Shown here: one piece after another, positions 1 through 5,343 of the stretch
Layout: every line of letters begins with the position of its first letter
How positions within the stretch are numbered: position 1 is the stretch's first letter
The notes under the pieces: model-generated
Told to the model about the DNA's origin: nothing
Seen by the model: only the letters and a program-made list of their open reading frames with translations
Database searches by the model: none
DNA from: Pseudarthrobacter sp.
Lineage (GTDB): Bacteria; Actinomycetota; Actinomycetes; Actinomycetales; Micrococcaceae
Direction of reading: 5' to 3'
Length of the DNA stretch: 6,800 nucleotides
NCBI GenBank assembly: GCA_013362385.1
Contig: JABFWC010000459.1
Location: forward strand, 1-6,800
Made by a program: the position numbers and the translations under genes

Positions 1-488
1 GTGTTCCAGTGCGCTTCCTCGGAGTCGATCTTGTAGAAGCTGCCCTCGGGGGAGGACTTGTACTGGACGTTGTCGAAGACGAAGAACTCGGCCTCGGGGG
101 CGAAGAAGGCGGTGTCGGCGATGCCGGTGGAGGCCAGGTAGGCTTCAGCCTTCTCCGCAACGCCGCGGGGGTCACGGTGGTAGGGGTCGCCGGTGCGGGG
201 GTTCACGATGGAGAAGTTCAGCGCGAGGGTCTTCTCCATGCGGAAGGTGTCCAGGAACGCGGTGGTGACGTCCGGGATCAGCTGCATGTCGGACTCGGCG
301 ATGCCCTGGAAACCGCGGATGGAGGAACCGTCGAAGAGCTGGCCGTTGACGAAGAAGTCGGCGTCAACACTCTTGGCGGGGACGTTGAAGTGCTGCTGGA
401 CGCCCGGAAGATCGGTGAAGCGGATATCGACGAACTTTACATCTTCGTCCTTGATGAACTTGAGGACTTCGTCCGCAGTCTTGAACAT
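1..488 (-). CDS. glnA: Type I glutamine synthetase, N-terminal part (cut by window edge)
   Basis: Glutamine synthetase condenses glutamate and ammonium to glutamine with ATP, the main cytoplasmic ammonium assimilation step; GSI enzymes are dodecamers. The first 162 residues are visible and the remaining two thirds lie beyond the left edge. The N-terminus (MFKTADEVLKFIKDED) is the usual actinobacterial GlnA start and begins the beta-grasp domain. The motif DGSSIRGF at residues 53-60 is the conserved loop that reaches the neighbouring subunit's active site. APEAEFFVFD at about 130-139 opens the catalytic domain and holds the metal-binding glutamates E132 and E134. The ATG at 486-488 is supported by AGGAG at 494-498, 5 bases upstream. 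The adenylylation-site tyrosine, if present, is outside the window. The gene is transcribed away from the RDD gene. Identity is very secure; which glnA paralogue it is follows only from the lipA/lipB neighbourhood. Confidence 0.97.
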   Translation of the reverse strand, partial: MFKTADEVLKFIKDEDVKFVDIRFTDLPGVQQHFNVPAKSVDADFFVNGQLFDGSSIRGFQGIAESDMQLIPDVTTAFLDTFRMEKTLALNFSIVNPRTGDPYHRDPRGVAEKAEAYLASTGIADTAFFAPEAEFFVFDNVQYKSSPEGSFYKIDSEEAHWN

Positions 489-493
489 CTATG

Positions 494-498
494 CTCCT
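494..498 (-). promoter_or_regulatory. Ribosome binding site of glnA
   Basis: AGGAG on the minus strand lies 5 bases before the ATG at 488. It fixes the glnA start at this codon. Confidence 0.8.
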
Positions 499-516
499 AA
501 CGCATATGTAAATATC

Positions 517-530
517 TGGCTCGCAAGCCA
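517..530. repeat. Short perfect inverted repeat upstream of glnA
   Basis: TGGCT-CGCA-AGCCA is a 5-base perfect stem with a 4-base loop, ending 29 bases before the glnA start codon. It could form a small hairpin in the glnA leader or be an operator half-site pair. Short repeats like this arise by chance, so a function is only inferred. Confidence 0.4.
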
Positions 531-553
531 ATCTGATCCAGCGCAATCCAAAG

Positions 554-580
554 GCAGGGAGAACGCGAGGTTTTCCCTGC
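554..580. repeat. Imperfect hairpin in the glnA upstream region
   Basis: GCAGGGA at 554-560 pairs perfectly with TCCCTGC at 574-580. After one mismatch the stem continues for three pairs (AAC with GTT) around a five-base loop. In the minus-strand direction the stem is followed by a short CTTT run, not a true U-tract, so it is a poor intrinsic terminator. It may be a leader structure of glnA or a protein-binding site. The structure is seen in the sequence; the role is unknown. Confidence 0.5.
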
Positions 581-763
581 TGCGTATACCTGCCGGGGAT
601 TTGCTTGAAACTGCTAACAGCCTATGGATCCGGCATTTCCCGTCCATGTCCGCATTGTTTCGGGCAGGTTACAGAATGCCCTGCTATGGCAACGCTATCG
701 CCGGTCCACAAAGTGGTCCAACCCCATCCACGATTTGGTCGTTTCCGCCCCCTGAAGGCCCGG

Positions 764-769
764 TACGCT
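764..769 (+). promoter_or_regulatory. Possible -10 element of a leaderless RDD transcript
   Basis: TACGCT fits the actinobacterial TAnnnT -10 pattern. It ends 3 bases before the ATG at 773 and 6 bases before the in-frame GTG at 776, the spacing expected if transcription begins at the start codon. No good -35 hexamer is visible at 17-18 bases. There is no Shine-Dalgarno sequence at a normal distance. Confidence 0.3.
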
Positions 770-772
770 TGG

Positions 773-1213
773 ATGGTGGTTGATCGCAAAGACATTGGTT
801 CCTGGCTCAGCGGGCCGGATACCTCAGGCATTTCCAAATATCCAGGGGAACGGCTGGGCCTGCCGGAGTCCGGGCCGGGTTCCATCGCCCGGGCCGGGCG
901 CAGGATCGTGGCGATCATGATCGACTGGGGCATCGCACTGCTGATCAGCAACTTTGCCTTCGCCGGCGACTCCTGGGCGACCCTTGGGGTCTTTGCCATC
1001 GAGCAGATCCTCCTCGTCGGGACCCTCGGCTACAGCATCGGCCACCGCATCATGGGCATCGCCGTGGTGAAGCCGGGCGGAGGTGCGCCCGGACCCCTCG
1101 CGGCCCTGGTGAGAACCCTGCTGCTGTGCCTGGTGATACCGGCAGTGATTTTCGATCCCGACCAGCGCGGCCTGCACGACAAGGCCATGAACACGCTGTT
1201 GATCCGCCGCTAG
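773..1213 (+). CDS. RDD-family small membrane protein
   Basis: A 146-residue protein with one RDD domain, named for a conserved Arg and two Asp. The soluble N-terminus (about 1-38, beginning MVVDRKDIGSWLSGP) leads into RAGRRIVAIMIDWGIALL, with the family's Arg at 40-44 and Asp51. Hydrophobic segments lie at about 45-63, 70-88 and 109-127. GYSIGHRIMGIAVV (86-99) and the terminal FDPDQRGLHDKAMNTLLI (127-144) are typical RDD signatures. The function is unknown in this subfamily; RDD proteins elsewhere have been tied to ion or solute transport, which should not be assumed here. An RDD protein beside glnA is a conserved actinobacterial arrangement (Rv2219A beside glnA1). ATG 773 and GTG 776 are both possible; GTG 776 would give MVDRKD and fits a leaderless start. 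Upstream in-frame starts at 605 (TTG) and 686 lack domain support. The gene converges on the EamA gene with a 12-base gap. Confidence 0.9.
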   Translation: MVVDRKDIGSWLSGPDTSGISKYPGERLGLPESGPGSIARAGRRIVAIMIDWGIALLISNFAFAGDSWATLGVFAIEQILLVGTLGYSIGHRIMGIAVVKPGGGAPGPLAALVRTLLLCLVIPAVIFDPDQRGLHDKAMNTLLIRR

Positions 1214-1225
1214 GCCGGTCCCGGT

Positions 1226-2182
1226 CTACGTCCCGGGTGTGTCTTTGGACCGGCTCCGCCGCCGGAAAGACTGTGCGTTGGTGAGCACCACGCCGCCGAT
1301 CACGATGGGCCCGCCGATGAGCTGGGCCGTGCTGTGGACCTGGCCGGCAATAATGGTCAATATCGCGGTGAAGACGGTAATGAGGTTGAGGAACACTCCG
1401 GCCCCGCCGGCGGGGAGGACCGTGAGCGCCCGGTTCCACAGCAGGTAGGACAGCACCGACGGAAAGACCGCGATGAACAGCAGGGATGCCAATGCGGAGC
1501 CGTTCGCCGGCAGGGACGGGCCGCCGGTAGCAAACCGGACCGGAGCGAGCAAGGCCACGGCTACGGCAGCCTGGACAGCGGTGGCGGTGATGGGAGGAAT
1601 CTTTGGTGCCAGGCGTCCGATGATCGTGTAGGCGGTCCAGACGGCGATCGCTCCCACCATGAGTAGTTCGCCGGTCCCGAAACCGGAACTGACCAGCCTC
1701 GCGAAGTTTCCTCCGCTGATGACAATCAGCACTCCAGCCAGTGCTGCGAGGACGCCGGCGACCGCCGTCGGGGTCAGCCGTTCGTGCAGGAACACGGCAG
1801 CAGCCAAGGTGATCAGTGCGGGGTTGAAGGCGTTAATGAGCGAGGCGTTGAAGGGTCCCGTGTGCTCCAGTGCGAAATAGAGGAGCAGGTTATAGCCGAG
1901 CAGGCCGCACACGCTTAACGCTGCCAGCCACGGCCACGCGGCCAGGACCGACCGCCAGCATGGGCGTTCCACGAGCTGGGCAACGACGAGCAGCGGCACC
2001 ACGGCCAGCGACCACCGCAAAAACACCAGGCTCAACGGATCAATACTCTGGACTGCCGCCGCCCCGACCACGTAATTGCCGGCCCAGAACAGCGTAGCCC
2101 CCAGCAGGGAGAGCACAGCGACCGCCCGTCGGCGGCCGTGCGTTTGGCTGACTGCTGCCGGTGCCTCCGGCTTCGGTTTCAC
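1226..2182 (-). CDS. EamA/DMT-superfamily transporter
   Basis: A predicted 318-residue inner-membrane permease of the drug/metabolite transporter superfamily with two EamA repeats and about ten transmembrane helices. The first repeat spans about 20-152 and shows LSLVFLRW (50-57), LINAFNPALITL (116-127) and HERL (133-136). The second spans about 170-300 and shows AVWTAYTIIGRLAP (180-193), LSYLLWNRAL (244-253) and a Gly-Ala-rich helix near 259-280. Family members export amino acids, metabolites or other small molecules; the substrate cannot be read from sequence. The tail is basic (SFRRRSRSKD). I chose GTG 2182 because AAGGTGG lies 5 bases upstream; GTG 2191 is a close alternative. The same frame stays open up to 2635, but that part overlaps the DUF3817 gene, is Arg/Ser/Pro-rich and has no homology I recognise. 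It follows DUF3817 by 43 bases and is probably cotranscribed with it. Confidence 0.92.
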   Translation of the reverse strand: MKPKPEAPAAVSQTHGRRRAVAVLSLLGATLFWAGNYVVGAAAVQSIDPLSLVFLRWSLAVVPLLVVAQLVERPCWRSVLAAWPWLAALSVCGLLGYNLLLYFALEHTGPFNASLINAFNPALITLAAAVFLHERLTPTAVAGVLAALAGVLIVISGGNFARLVSSGFGTGELLMVGAIAVWTAYTIIGRLAPKIPPITATAVQAAVAVALLAPVRFATGGPSLPANGSALASLLFIAVFPSVLSYLLWNRALTVLPAGGAGVFLNLITVFTAILTIIAGQVHSTAQLIGGPIVIGGVVLTNAQSFRRRSRSKDTPGT

Positions 2183-2187
2183 GGATT

Positions 2188-2194
2188 CCACCTT
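2188..2194 (-). promoter_or_regulatory. Ribosome binding site choosing the EamA start
   Basis: AAGGTGG on the minus strand lies 5 bases before GTG 2182. It contains the alternative start GTG 2191, which has only a distant GGGG (2205-2208) ahead of it. This favours 2182. Confidence 0.6.
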
Positions 2195-2225
2195 CGCGCG
2201 TTTTCCCCTGTCCGATGCGCTGCGC

Positions 2226-2579
2226 CTAAGCGCGGCTCGTCTCCAGTTCGGCTTCCGTGCCCGAACCGACGGTGTCATGGAGATGGCCATTGCGCCCGGC
2301 CCACCGTTCGAACCAAATGGTGGCGAAGGGGAGGACAGCGGACACCCCCGCCAAAACGGCAACCAGGAACGGCCACCGCTGGACGCGCCACAGGACAAGC
2401 GCAGCCAACCCGTAACCCACGAACAGGCCCCCGTGGATCGGTCCCGCCACCTGGACGCCGACGTCCGTGGTGCCGGCGATCCACTTGAAGTACATTCCGG
2501 TGAGCAGCGCCGCCCAGCTGAAGGCTTCGGCAACGGCAAGGATCCGGAACGCGCGGAGAGCTGCTGTCCGCAGGGGCAT
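2226..2579 (-). CDS. DUF3817 family small membrane protein
   Basis: A 117-residue protein of the DUF3817 family, of unknown function. Three hydrophobic segments are visible at about 11-30, 44-64 and 70-88. Family-like features are AEAFSWAALLTGMYFKW (17-33), GPIHGGLFVGY (46-56) and the PFATIWFERW segment near 84-93. The hydrophilic tail (GRNGHLHDTVGSGTEAELE) is probably cytoplasmic. The ATG at 2579 is supported by AGGA at 2589-2592, 9 bases upstream. The length matches the family's usual 100-120 residues. The frame stays open upstream to at least 2759, but that part lies over the terminator-like hairpin and has no family similarity. The whole gene except its last 49 bases is overlapped on the same strand by the extended DUF4191 frame; this frame is the credible coding frame here because only it gives a recognisable membrane protein. 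Confidence 0.85.
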   Translation of the reverse strand: MPLRTAALRAFRILAVAEAFSWAALLTGMYFKWIAGTTDVGVQVAGPIHGGLFVGYGLAALVLWRVQRWPFLVAVLAGVSAVLPFATIWFERWAGRNGHLHDTVGSGTEAELETSRA

Positions 2580-3435
2580 GATGAAACGTCCTGTCGTAGT
2601 GGGTGCATGGGAGGAAGCCCCCAGTCGGAGGGCAAGAAAAACGCCCCGGTTGCCGGCAGGGCCGGCGCCGCGGCGCCTGTTCCTCGCGGCCGCGGTTGGG
2701 ACGCGCTTTGTAAGGATCGATCCCCTTGGGGATGGGGAGCCGGGTGCCCATGGACGCAATGCGCTTGGATACCGTGCTGACCTCCAGCTTGGTCAGTTCG
2801 TTCTTCATCTTGCCCATCTGCTTCGCCACCTGGCTCAGCGGCACCTGGCCTTCGCCGTGGCCGGTCTGGATCGTGTGCACCGGAACGTTGGGCAGGATCC
2901 GCGCGAGACGCTTGCGTTCGGCATCGAGCAGCGGCTTCACCCTGTGCGCGGGCCCTTCGCTGACGAGCACGACGCCGGGACGGCCGACAGCGCGGAACAC
3001 GGCATCCTGGGTGCGGGGGTTGACAGCCACGGGCTGTTCCTCGGTGATCCAGCCACGGCGCAGCGTGCCAAGGGCGGCGCCCGAGGCGCCGGGCTGGTTT
3101 TCAATCTGGGCGAACGCGGCACGCTCGGCGCGGCGCGACAGGATGAAGGTGGCAGCCAGAAGGCCTAGCGGAATACCGATGATCAGGCCGGTGATCCAGT
3201 TGTCCAGCCAGAAGCCCACGAGGAAACTGACGGCAACCACGCCCAGGAAGACCAGCAGCATCAACCACGGGACCATGGGGTCGTGGCGGCGGGTCATGGT
3301 GAAGACCTCGCCGATCTGCTTGAACCTGCTGGGCTTTTTGGCCTTTGCTTCGTTCGGCTTGCGCGTGAACAGGCCGCGCTTCACCGCGCTGGAGCCCGCC
3401 GGGGTGGAGTTGCTGGAGTCAGGGGATTTCGCCAT
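2275..3435 (-). CDS. DUF4191 membrane protein with an anomalous C-terminal extension
   Basis: The recognisable DUF4191 protein is residues 1-250 (3435 down to 2686), like Rv2219, which also follows lipA in M. tuberculosis. A basic N-terminus (1-50) precedes two transmembrane helices at about 55-77 and 80-99, then a cytoplasmic region with LGTLRRGWITEEQPVAVNPR (122-141), GRPGVVLVSEGP (151-162) and a conserved end at TRLPIPKGIDPYKARPNRGR (231-250). Function is unknown. The ATG has GAGG at 3440-3443, 4 bases upstream. The frame lacks a stop after residue 250 and continues 136 more residues to a TGA at 2275-2277, for 386 in all. The extension is Arg/Pro/His/Cys-rich, reads through a terminator-like hairpin and covers most of the DUF3817 gene in another frame, so it is probably not natural protein. 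A lost stop, a small indel or a sequencing error near 2680 would explain it. The core is confident; the C-terminal boundary is not. Confidence 0.82.
   Translation of the reverse strand: MAKSPDSSNSTPAGSSAVKRGLFTRKPNEAKAKKPSRFKQIGEVFTMTRRHDPMVPWLMLLVFLGVVAVSFLVGFWLDNWITGLIIGIPLGLLAATFILSRRAERAAFAQIENQPGASGAALGTLRRGWITEEQPVAVNPRTQDAVFRAVGRPGVVLVSEGPAHRVKPLLDAERKRLARILPNVPVHTIQTGHGEGQVPLSQVAKQMGKMKNELTKLEVSTVSKRIASMGTRLPIPKGIDPYKARPNRGREEQAPRRRPCRQPGRFSCPPTGGFLPCTHYDRTFHHAPADSSSPRVPDPCRCRSLQLGGAAHRNVLQVDRRHHGRRRPGGGTDPRGPVRGLRVGCACPVARPAVAVPGCRFGGGVRCPPLRHHLVRTVGRAQWPSP
2637..2667 (-). terminator. Candidate intrinsic terminator after DUF4191
   Basis: On the minus strand a GC-rich stem is followed directly by TTTTT (plus-strand AAAAA at 2637-2641). 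The core is CCGG-CAA-CCGG (plus 2646-2656), extended by G-C pairs with a small bulge. It sits between the natural end of the DUF4191 domain (about 2686) and the DUF3817 ATG at 2579, where an operon boundary or attenuator would be expected. If active, DUF3817 and EamA would need readthrough or their own promoter. Confidence 0.45.
2664..2677. repeat. 14-base perfect palindrome
   Basis: GGCGCCGCGGCGCC equals its own reverse complement. It adjoins the terminator-like hairpin, just after the normal end of DUF4191. GC-rich palindromes of this kind are prone to sequencing or assembly errors and to small indels, which matters for the missing stop codon beside it. Confidence 0.7.
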
Positions 3436-3460
3436 AGTGCCTCAATTCTACGTGACTTAA

Positions 3461-3513
3461 GGCAAAGGGCCGGACGCCGGAATCTTCCGGTGCCCGGCCC
3501 CGTGGCCTTTGCC
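3461..3513. terminator. Large nested stem-loop between lipA and DUF4191
   Basis: Three nested inverted repeats fill the 87-base gap after lipA: GGCAAAGG (3461-3468) with CCTTTGCC (3506-3513); GGGCCGG (3467-3473) with CCGGCCC (3494-3500), sharing two bases with the outer arm; and the perfect CCGGAA-TC-TTCCGG (3477-3490). As RNA on the minus strand this is a very stable hairpin starting about 10 bases after the lipA stop. No U-tract follows (TTAAG comes next), so it may be a non-canonical terminator, an attenuator or a 3'-end stabiliser that separates lipBA from DUF4191 expression. Confidence 0.55.
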
Positions 3514-3522
3514 CCAAGGACC

Positions 3523-4542
3523 TCAGGAATGCGCGGCGAGGAGGCTGCTGGCTTCCTGGCGGGTGGTTCCGGAGTCCTGGATGCCGTCGGCGAGGTGGGC
3601 TAGTTCGGCGGGGATGTCGCGGCCTTTTTTGCGCATGGCGGTGGCCCAGAGGCGGCCGGCGCGGTAGGAGGAGCGGACCAGGGGTCCGGACATGACGCCG
3701 AGGAAGCCGATTTCTTCGGCTTCGTGCTGCAGGTCCAGGAATTCCTGGGGTTTGACCCAGCGGTCCACGGGTAGGTGCCGTTCACTCGGGCGCAGGTATT
3801 GGGTGATGGTGATCAGGTCGCAGCCGGCGGCGTGGAGGTCGCGCAGGGCCTCGCTGATTTCGTCGCGGGTTTCGCCCATGCCCAGGATGAGGTTGGATTT
3901 GGTGACCATGCCGTGGTTGCGGCCCTGGGTGATGACGTCCAGGGAGCGGTCGTAGCGGAACGCGGGGCGGATCCGTTTGAAGATGCGGGGGACGGTTTCG
4001 ACGTTGTGGGCGAAGACTTCGGGGGCGGAGTCGCAGATCGCCGTGATGTGGTCGGGGTTGCCGGAGAAGTCGGGGATGAGCAGTTCGACGCCGGTGCCGG
4101 GGTTCAGTTCGTGGATTTTGCGGACGGTTTCGGCGTAGAGCCAGACGCCTTCGTCTTCGAGGTCGTCGCGGGCGACGCCGGTGACGGTGGCGTAGCGCAG
4201 GTTCATGGATTGGACGGAGCGGGCGACCTTGGTGGGTTCGAACCGGTCCAGGGGTGAGGGTTTGCCGGTGTCGATCTGGCAGAAGTCGCAGCGGCGGGTG
4301 CATTCGGAGCCGCCGATCAGGAAGGTGGCTTCCTTGTCTTCCCAGCATTCGAAGATGTTGGGGCAGCCGGCCTCTTCGCAGACGGTGTGCAGGCCTTCTT
4401 TCTTGACCAGGTTCTTCAGGCCGACGAACTCCGGGCCCATCTGGACCTTGGCCTTGATCCAGTCCGGTTTGCGTTCGACCGGAACGGCAGCGTTGCGCTG
4501 CTCGATCCGCAGCATCTTCCGGCCTTCAGGCGCCAATGTCAC
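3523..4542 (-). CDS. lipA: Lipoyl synthase
   Basis: A 339-residue radical-SAM enzyme that inserts sulfur at C6 and C8 of protein-bound octanoyl chains to make lipoyl groups, the second step of de novo lipoate synthesis in the cytoplasm. All diagnostic residues are present. C55, C60 and C66 ([12 protein letters not shown]) bind the auxiliary cluster that is consumed as sulfur donor. C81, C85 and C88 (CTRRCDFC) bind the radical-SAM cluster. The C-terminal RSSYRAG (290-296) supplies the serine ligand of the auxiliary cluster. GMGET (221-225) and TQYLRPS (247-253) are further family motifs. Length is normal. The GTG start at 4542 overlaps the lipB stop (GTGA, 4539-4542) and has AAGGAGC at 4549-4555. 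An internal ATG at codon 10 is a weaker alternative. It is translationally coupled to lipB and followed by a large stem-loop. Confidence 0.98.
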   Translation of the reverse strand: MTLAPEGRKMLRIEQRNAAVPVERKPDWIKAKVQMGPEFVGLKNLVKKEGLHTVCEEAGCPNIFECWEDKEATFLIGGSECTRRCDFCQIDTGKPSPLDRFEPTKVARSVQSMNLRYATVTGVARDDLEDEGVWLYAETVRKIHELNPGTGVELLIPDFSGNPDHITAICDSAPEVFAHNVETVPRIFKRIRPAFRYDRSLDVITQGRNHGMVTKSNLILGMGETRDEISEALRDLHAAGCDLITITQYLRPSERHLPVDRWVKPQEFLDLQHEAEEIGFLGVMSGPLVRSSYRAGRLWATAMRKKGRDIPAELAHLADGIQDSGTTRQEASSLLAAHS

Positions 4543-5207
4543 AGTAGAGCTCCTTCAGGGCTCGAAACCAATGCTTCTTCGTGCTTGCGGAATTCCTCCA
4601 CAAACCGGTCCACGATGTGGGCCGGCTGGATGTCCCGTCCTGCCTCCAGGGACATGGTGGTCACCCCGGCGTCGGTGATGCCGCAGGCGATGATCTGCCC
4701 GTAAGGGGCGAGGTCGTTGCTGCAGTTGATGGCGACGCCGTGCATGGTGACGCCGTTCAGGACGCGGATGCCAATGGCGGCGATCTTGCGGTCGGGGCCC
4801 TTGGCGTCAGCCTTAATCCAGACGCCCGCGCGGCCCTTGATGCGTTCGGCGTTGATGCCGTAATCCGCCATGACGGCGATCATGATCTCCTCGAGCCGCT
4901 CCACGTAGTCCCGGATGCCGGCGCGGTTCTTCAGCTTCAGGATGGGGTAGGCAATCAACTGTCCGGGCCCGTGCCAGGTCAGTTTCCCGCCGCGGTCGAC
5001 CGGGACGACAGGCGTTCCGTCAAAAGGCCTTTCGTGGTCCTCCGTGAGCTTGCCGGCGGTGTACACCGCGGCGTGCTCCAGGAGCAGGACGGTGCTGGGG
5101 GCAGCGCCGGCGACGACCTTGTCGTGGAGTTCGCGCTGGGCATCCCAGCCGTCCATGTAATCGACGAAGTCAGGGGCAAGACCCAGCTGTGAAAACTCAA
5201 GAGTCAT
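4539..5207 (-). CDS. lipB: Octanoyl-[acyl-carrier-protein]:protein N-octanoyltransferase
   Basis: A 222-residue cytoplasmic enzyme that transfers octanoate from acyl-carrier protein to the lipoyl-domain lysine of 2-oxoacid dehydrogenase complexes and GcvH, supplying the substrate of LipA. The [18 protein letters not shown] motif (72-89) includes H79 of the family's HGPGQ signature. The catalytic dyad is K141 ([10 protein letters not shown]) and C175 (IIACGITD), within one residue of M. tuberculosis LipB K142 and C176. GRAGVW (125-130) and the MHGVAINC segment (155-162) are also typical. Length is normal. The ATG at 5207 has only a weak GGA four bases upstream; a -10-like hexamer 7 bases upstream suggests a leaderless message. 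The last bases overlap lipA by four, so the two are cotranscribed. It diverges from the kinase gene across 136 bases. Confidence 0.98.
   Translation of the reverse strand: MTLEFSQLGLAPDFVDYMDGWDAQRELHDKVVAGAAPSTVLLLEHAAVYTAGKLTEDHERPFDGTPVVPVDRGGKLTWHGPGQLIAYPILKLKNRAGIRDYVERLEEIMIAVMADYGINAERIKGRAGVWIKADAKGPDRKIAAIGIRVLNGVTMHGVAINCSNDLAPYGQIIACGITDAGVTTMSLEAGRDIQPAHIVDRFVEEFRKHEEALVSSPEGALL
4549..4555 (-). promoter_or_regulatory. Ribosome binding site of lipA inside lipB
   Basis: AAGGAGC on the minus strand is 6 bases before GTG 4542 and lies within the last codons of lipB. It supports the non-ATG start of lipA and the coupled translation of the pair. Confidence 0.75.
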
Positions 5208-5214
5208 GGGATCC

Positions 5215-5220
5215 AGCTTA
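5215..5220 (-). promoter_or_regulatory. Possible -10 element of a leaderless lipB transcript
   Basis: TAAGCT on the minus strand fits the TAnnnT -10 pattern and ends 7 bases before the lipB ATG, so transcription would start at or next to the start codon. No clear -35 hexamer is visible. Confidence 0.35.
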
Positions 5221-5296
5221 GTCCCCGAAGCCGCACGGCCCCGGTTTAGTGTCCAAGCTCACCGCCCGGACGGGTTTGCGGCGAGCCGCAGCTGCC

Positions 5297-5305
5297 TGTG
5301 GATAA
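5297..5305 (-). promoter_or_regulatory. Perfect DnaA-box nonamer
   Basis: TTATCCACA (TGTGGATAA on the plus strand) matches the classical DnaA box exactly. It stands alone, with no second box or AT-rich unwinding region nearby, so this is not a replication origin. It could be a DnaA titration or regulatory site between lipB and the kinase, or chance. Confidence 0.4.
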
Positions 5306-5331
5306 CTTCTGCACGGTGTCGGGGATTGGGC

Positions 5332-5337
5332 TAGACA
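5332..5337 (+). promoter_or_regulatory. Possible -10 element of a leaderless kinase transcript
   Basis: TAGACA ends 6 bases before the ATG at 5344. The kinase start is not preceded by a Shine-Dalgarno sequence at usual spacing. The hexamer matches the -10 consensus only weakly, and its TAG is also the in-frame stop that sets the upstream limit of the kinase frame. Confidence 0.25.
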
Positions 5338-5343
5338 TGGACT

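Larger units (their letters stand above)
489..772. other. Divergent intergenic region between glnA and the RDD gene
   Basis: This 284-base stretch carries the control region of glnA (leftward) and of the RDD gene (rightward). Frames that stay open here, such as one with a TTG start at 605, read into the RDD gene but have no recognisable domain before about 773, so I treat them as non-coding. It contains an AT-rich patch next to glnA (504-515, ATATGTAAATAT), a 14-base inverted repeat at 517-530 and a longer imperfect hairpin at 554-580. A weak sigma-70-like pair can be drawn for glnA (TTTCAA at 605-610 and TATACG at 583-588 on the minus strand, 16-base spacer), but its start point would fall inside the hairpin, so I do not call it. 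I saw no convincing GlnR-type or AmtR-type box by eye. Confidence 0.6.
5208..5343. other. Divergent intergenic region between lipB and the kinase gene
   Basis: This 136-base region must hold the promoters of the lipBA transcript (leftward) and of the kinase-like gene (rightward). A perfect DnaA-box nonamer lies at 5297-5305, and -10-like hexamers sit just before both start codons. A small inverted repeat, TTTGCGGC / GCCGCA (about 5275-5290), also occurs. I see no small gene or RNA in it. Confidence 0.6.

Noticed and set aside
9..500. Long plus-strand open frame opposite glnA
   Set aside because: It is the antisense shadow of a clear glutamine synthetase; its Gly/Val/Glu-rich translation has no domain.
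605..772. Longer N-terminus for the RDD protein starting at TTG 605 or ATG 686
   Set aside because: The added residues lack family similarity; the protein clearly begins around MVVDRKDIGSWL.
2183..2635. Longer EamA start at 2635
   Set aside because: It would overlap nearly all of DUF3817 in another frame with Arg/Ser/Pro-rich sequence; GTG 2182 has a good ribosome site.
2076..3460. Several plus-strand open frames of 200-240 codons opposite EamA, DUF3817 and DUF4191
   Set aside because: They lack recognisable domains, and the minus-strand proteins have coherent membrane topology and family motifs.
3775..4348. Open frames on both strands overlapping lipA
   Set aside because: The compositions (Gly/Asp/Val-rich or Arg/Pro/His-rich) are typical shadows of a high-GC gene; LipA is unambiguous.
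5275..5306. Promoter using TTGCGG and GATAAC for the kinase
   Set aside because: The spacer would be 19 bases and the hexamers match poorly; the GATAAC is better explained as part of the DnaA-box match.
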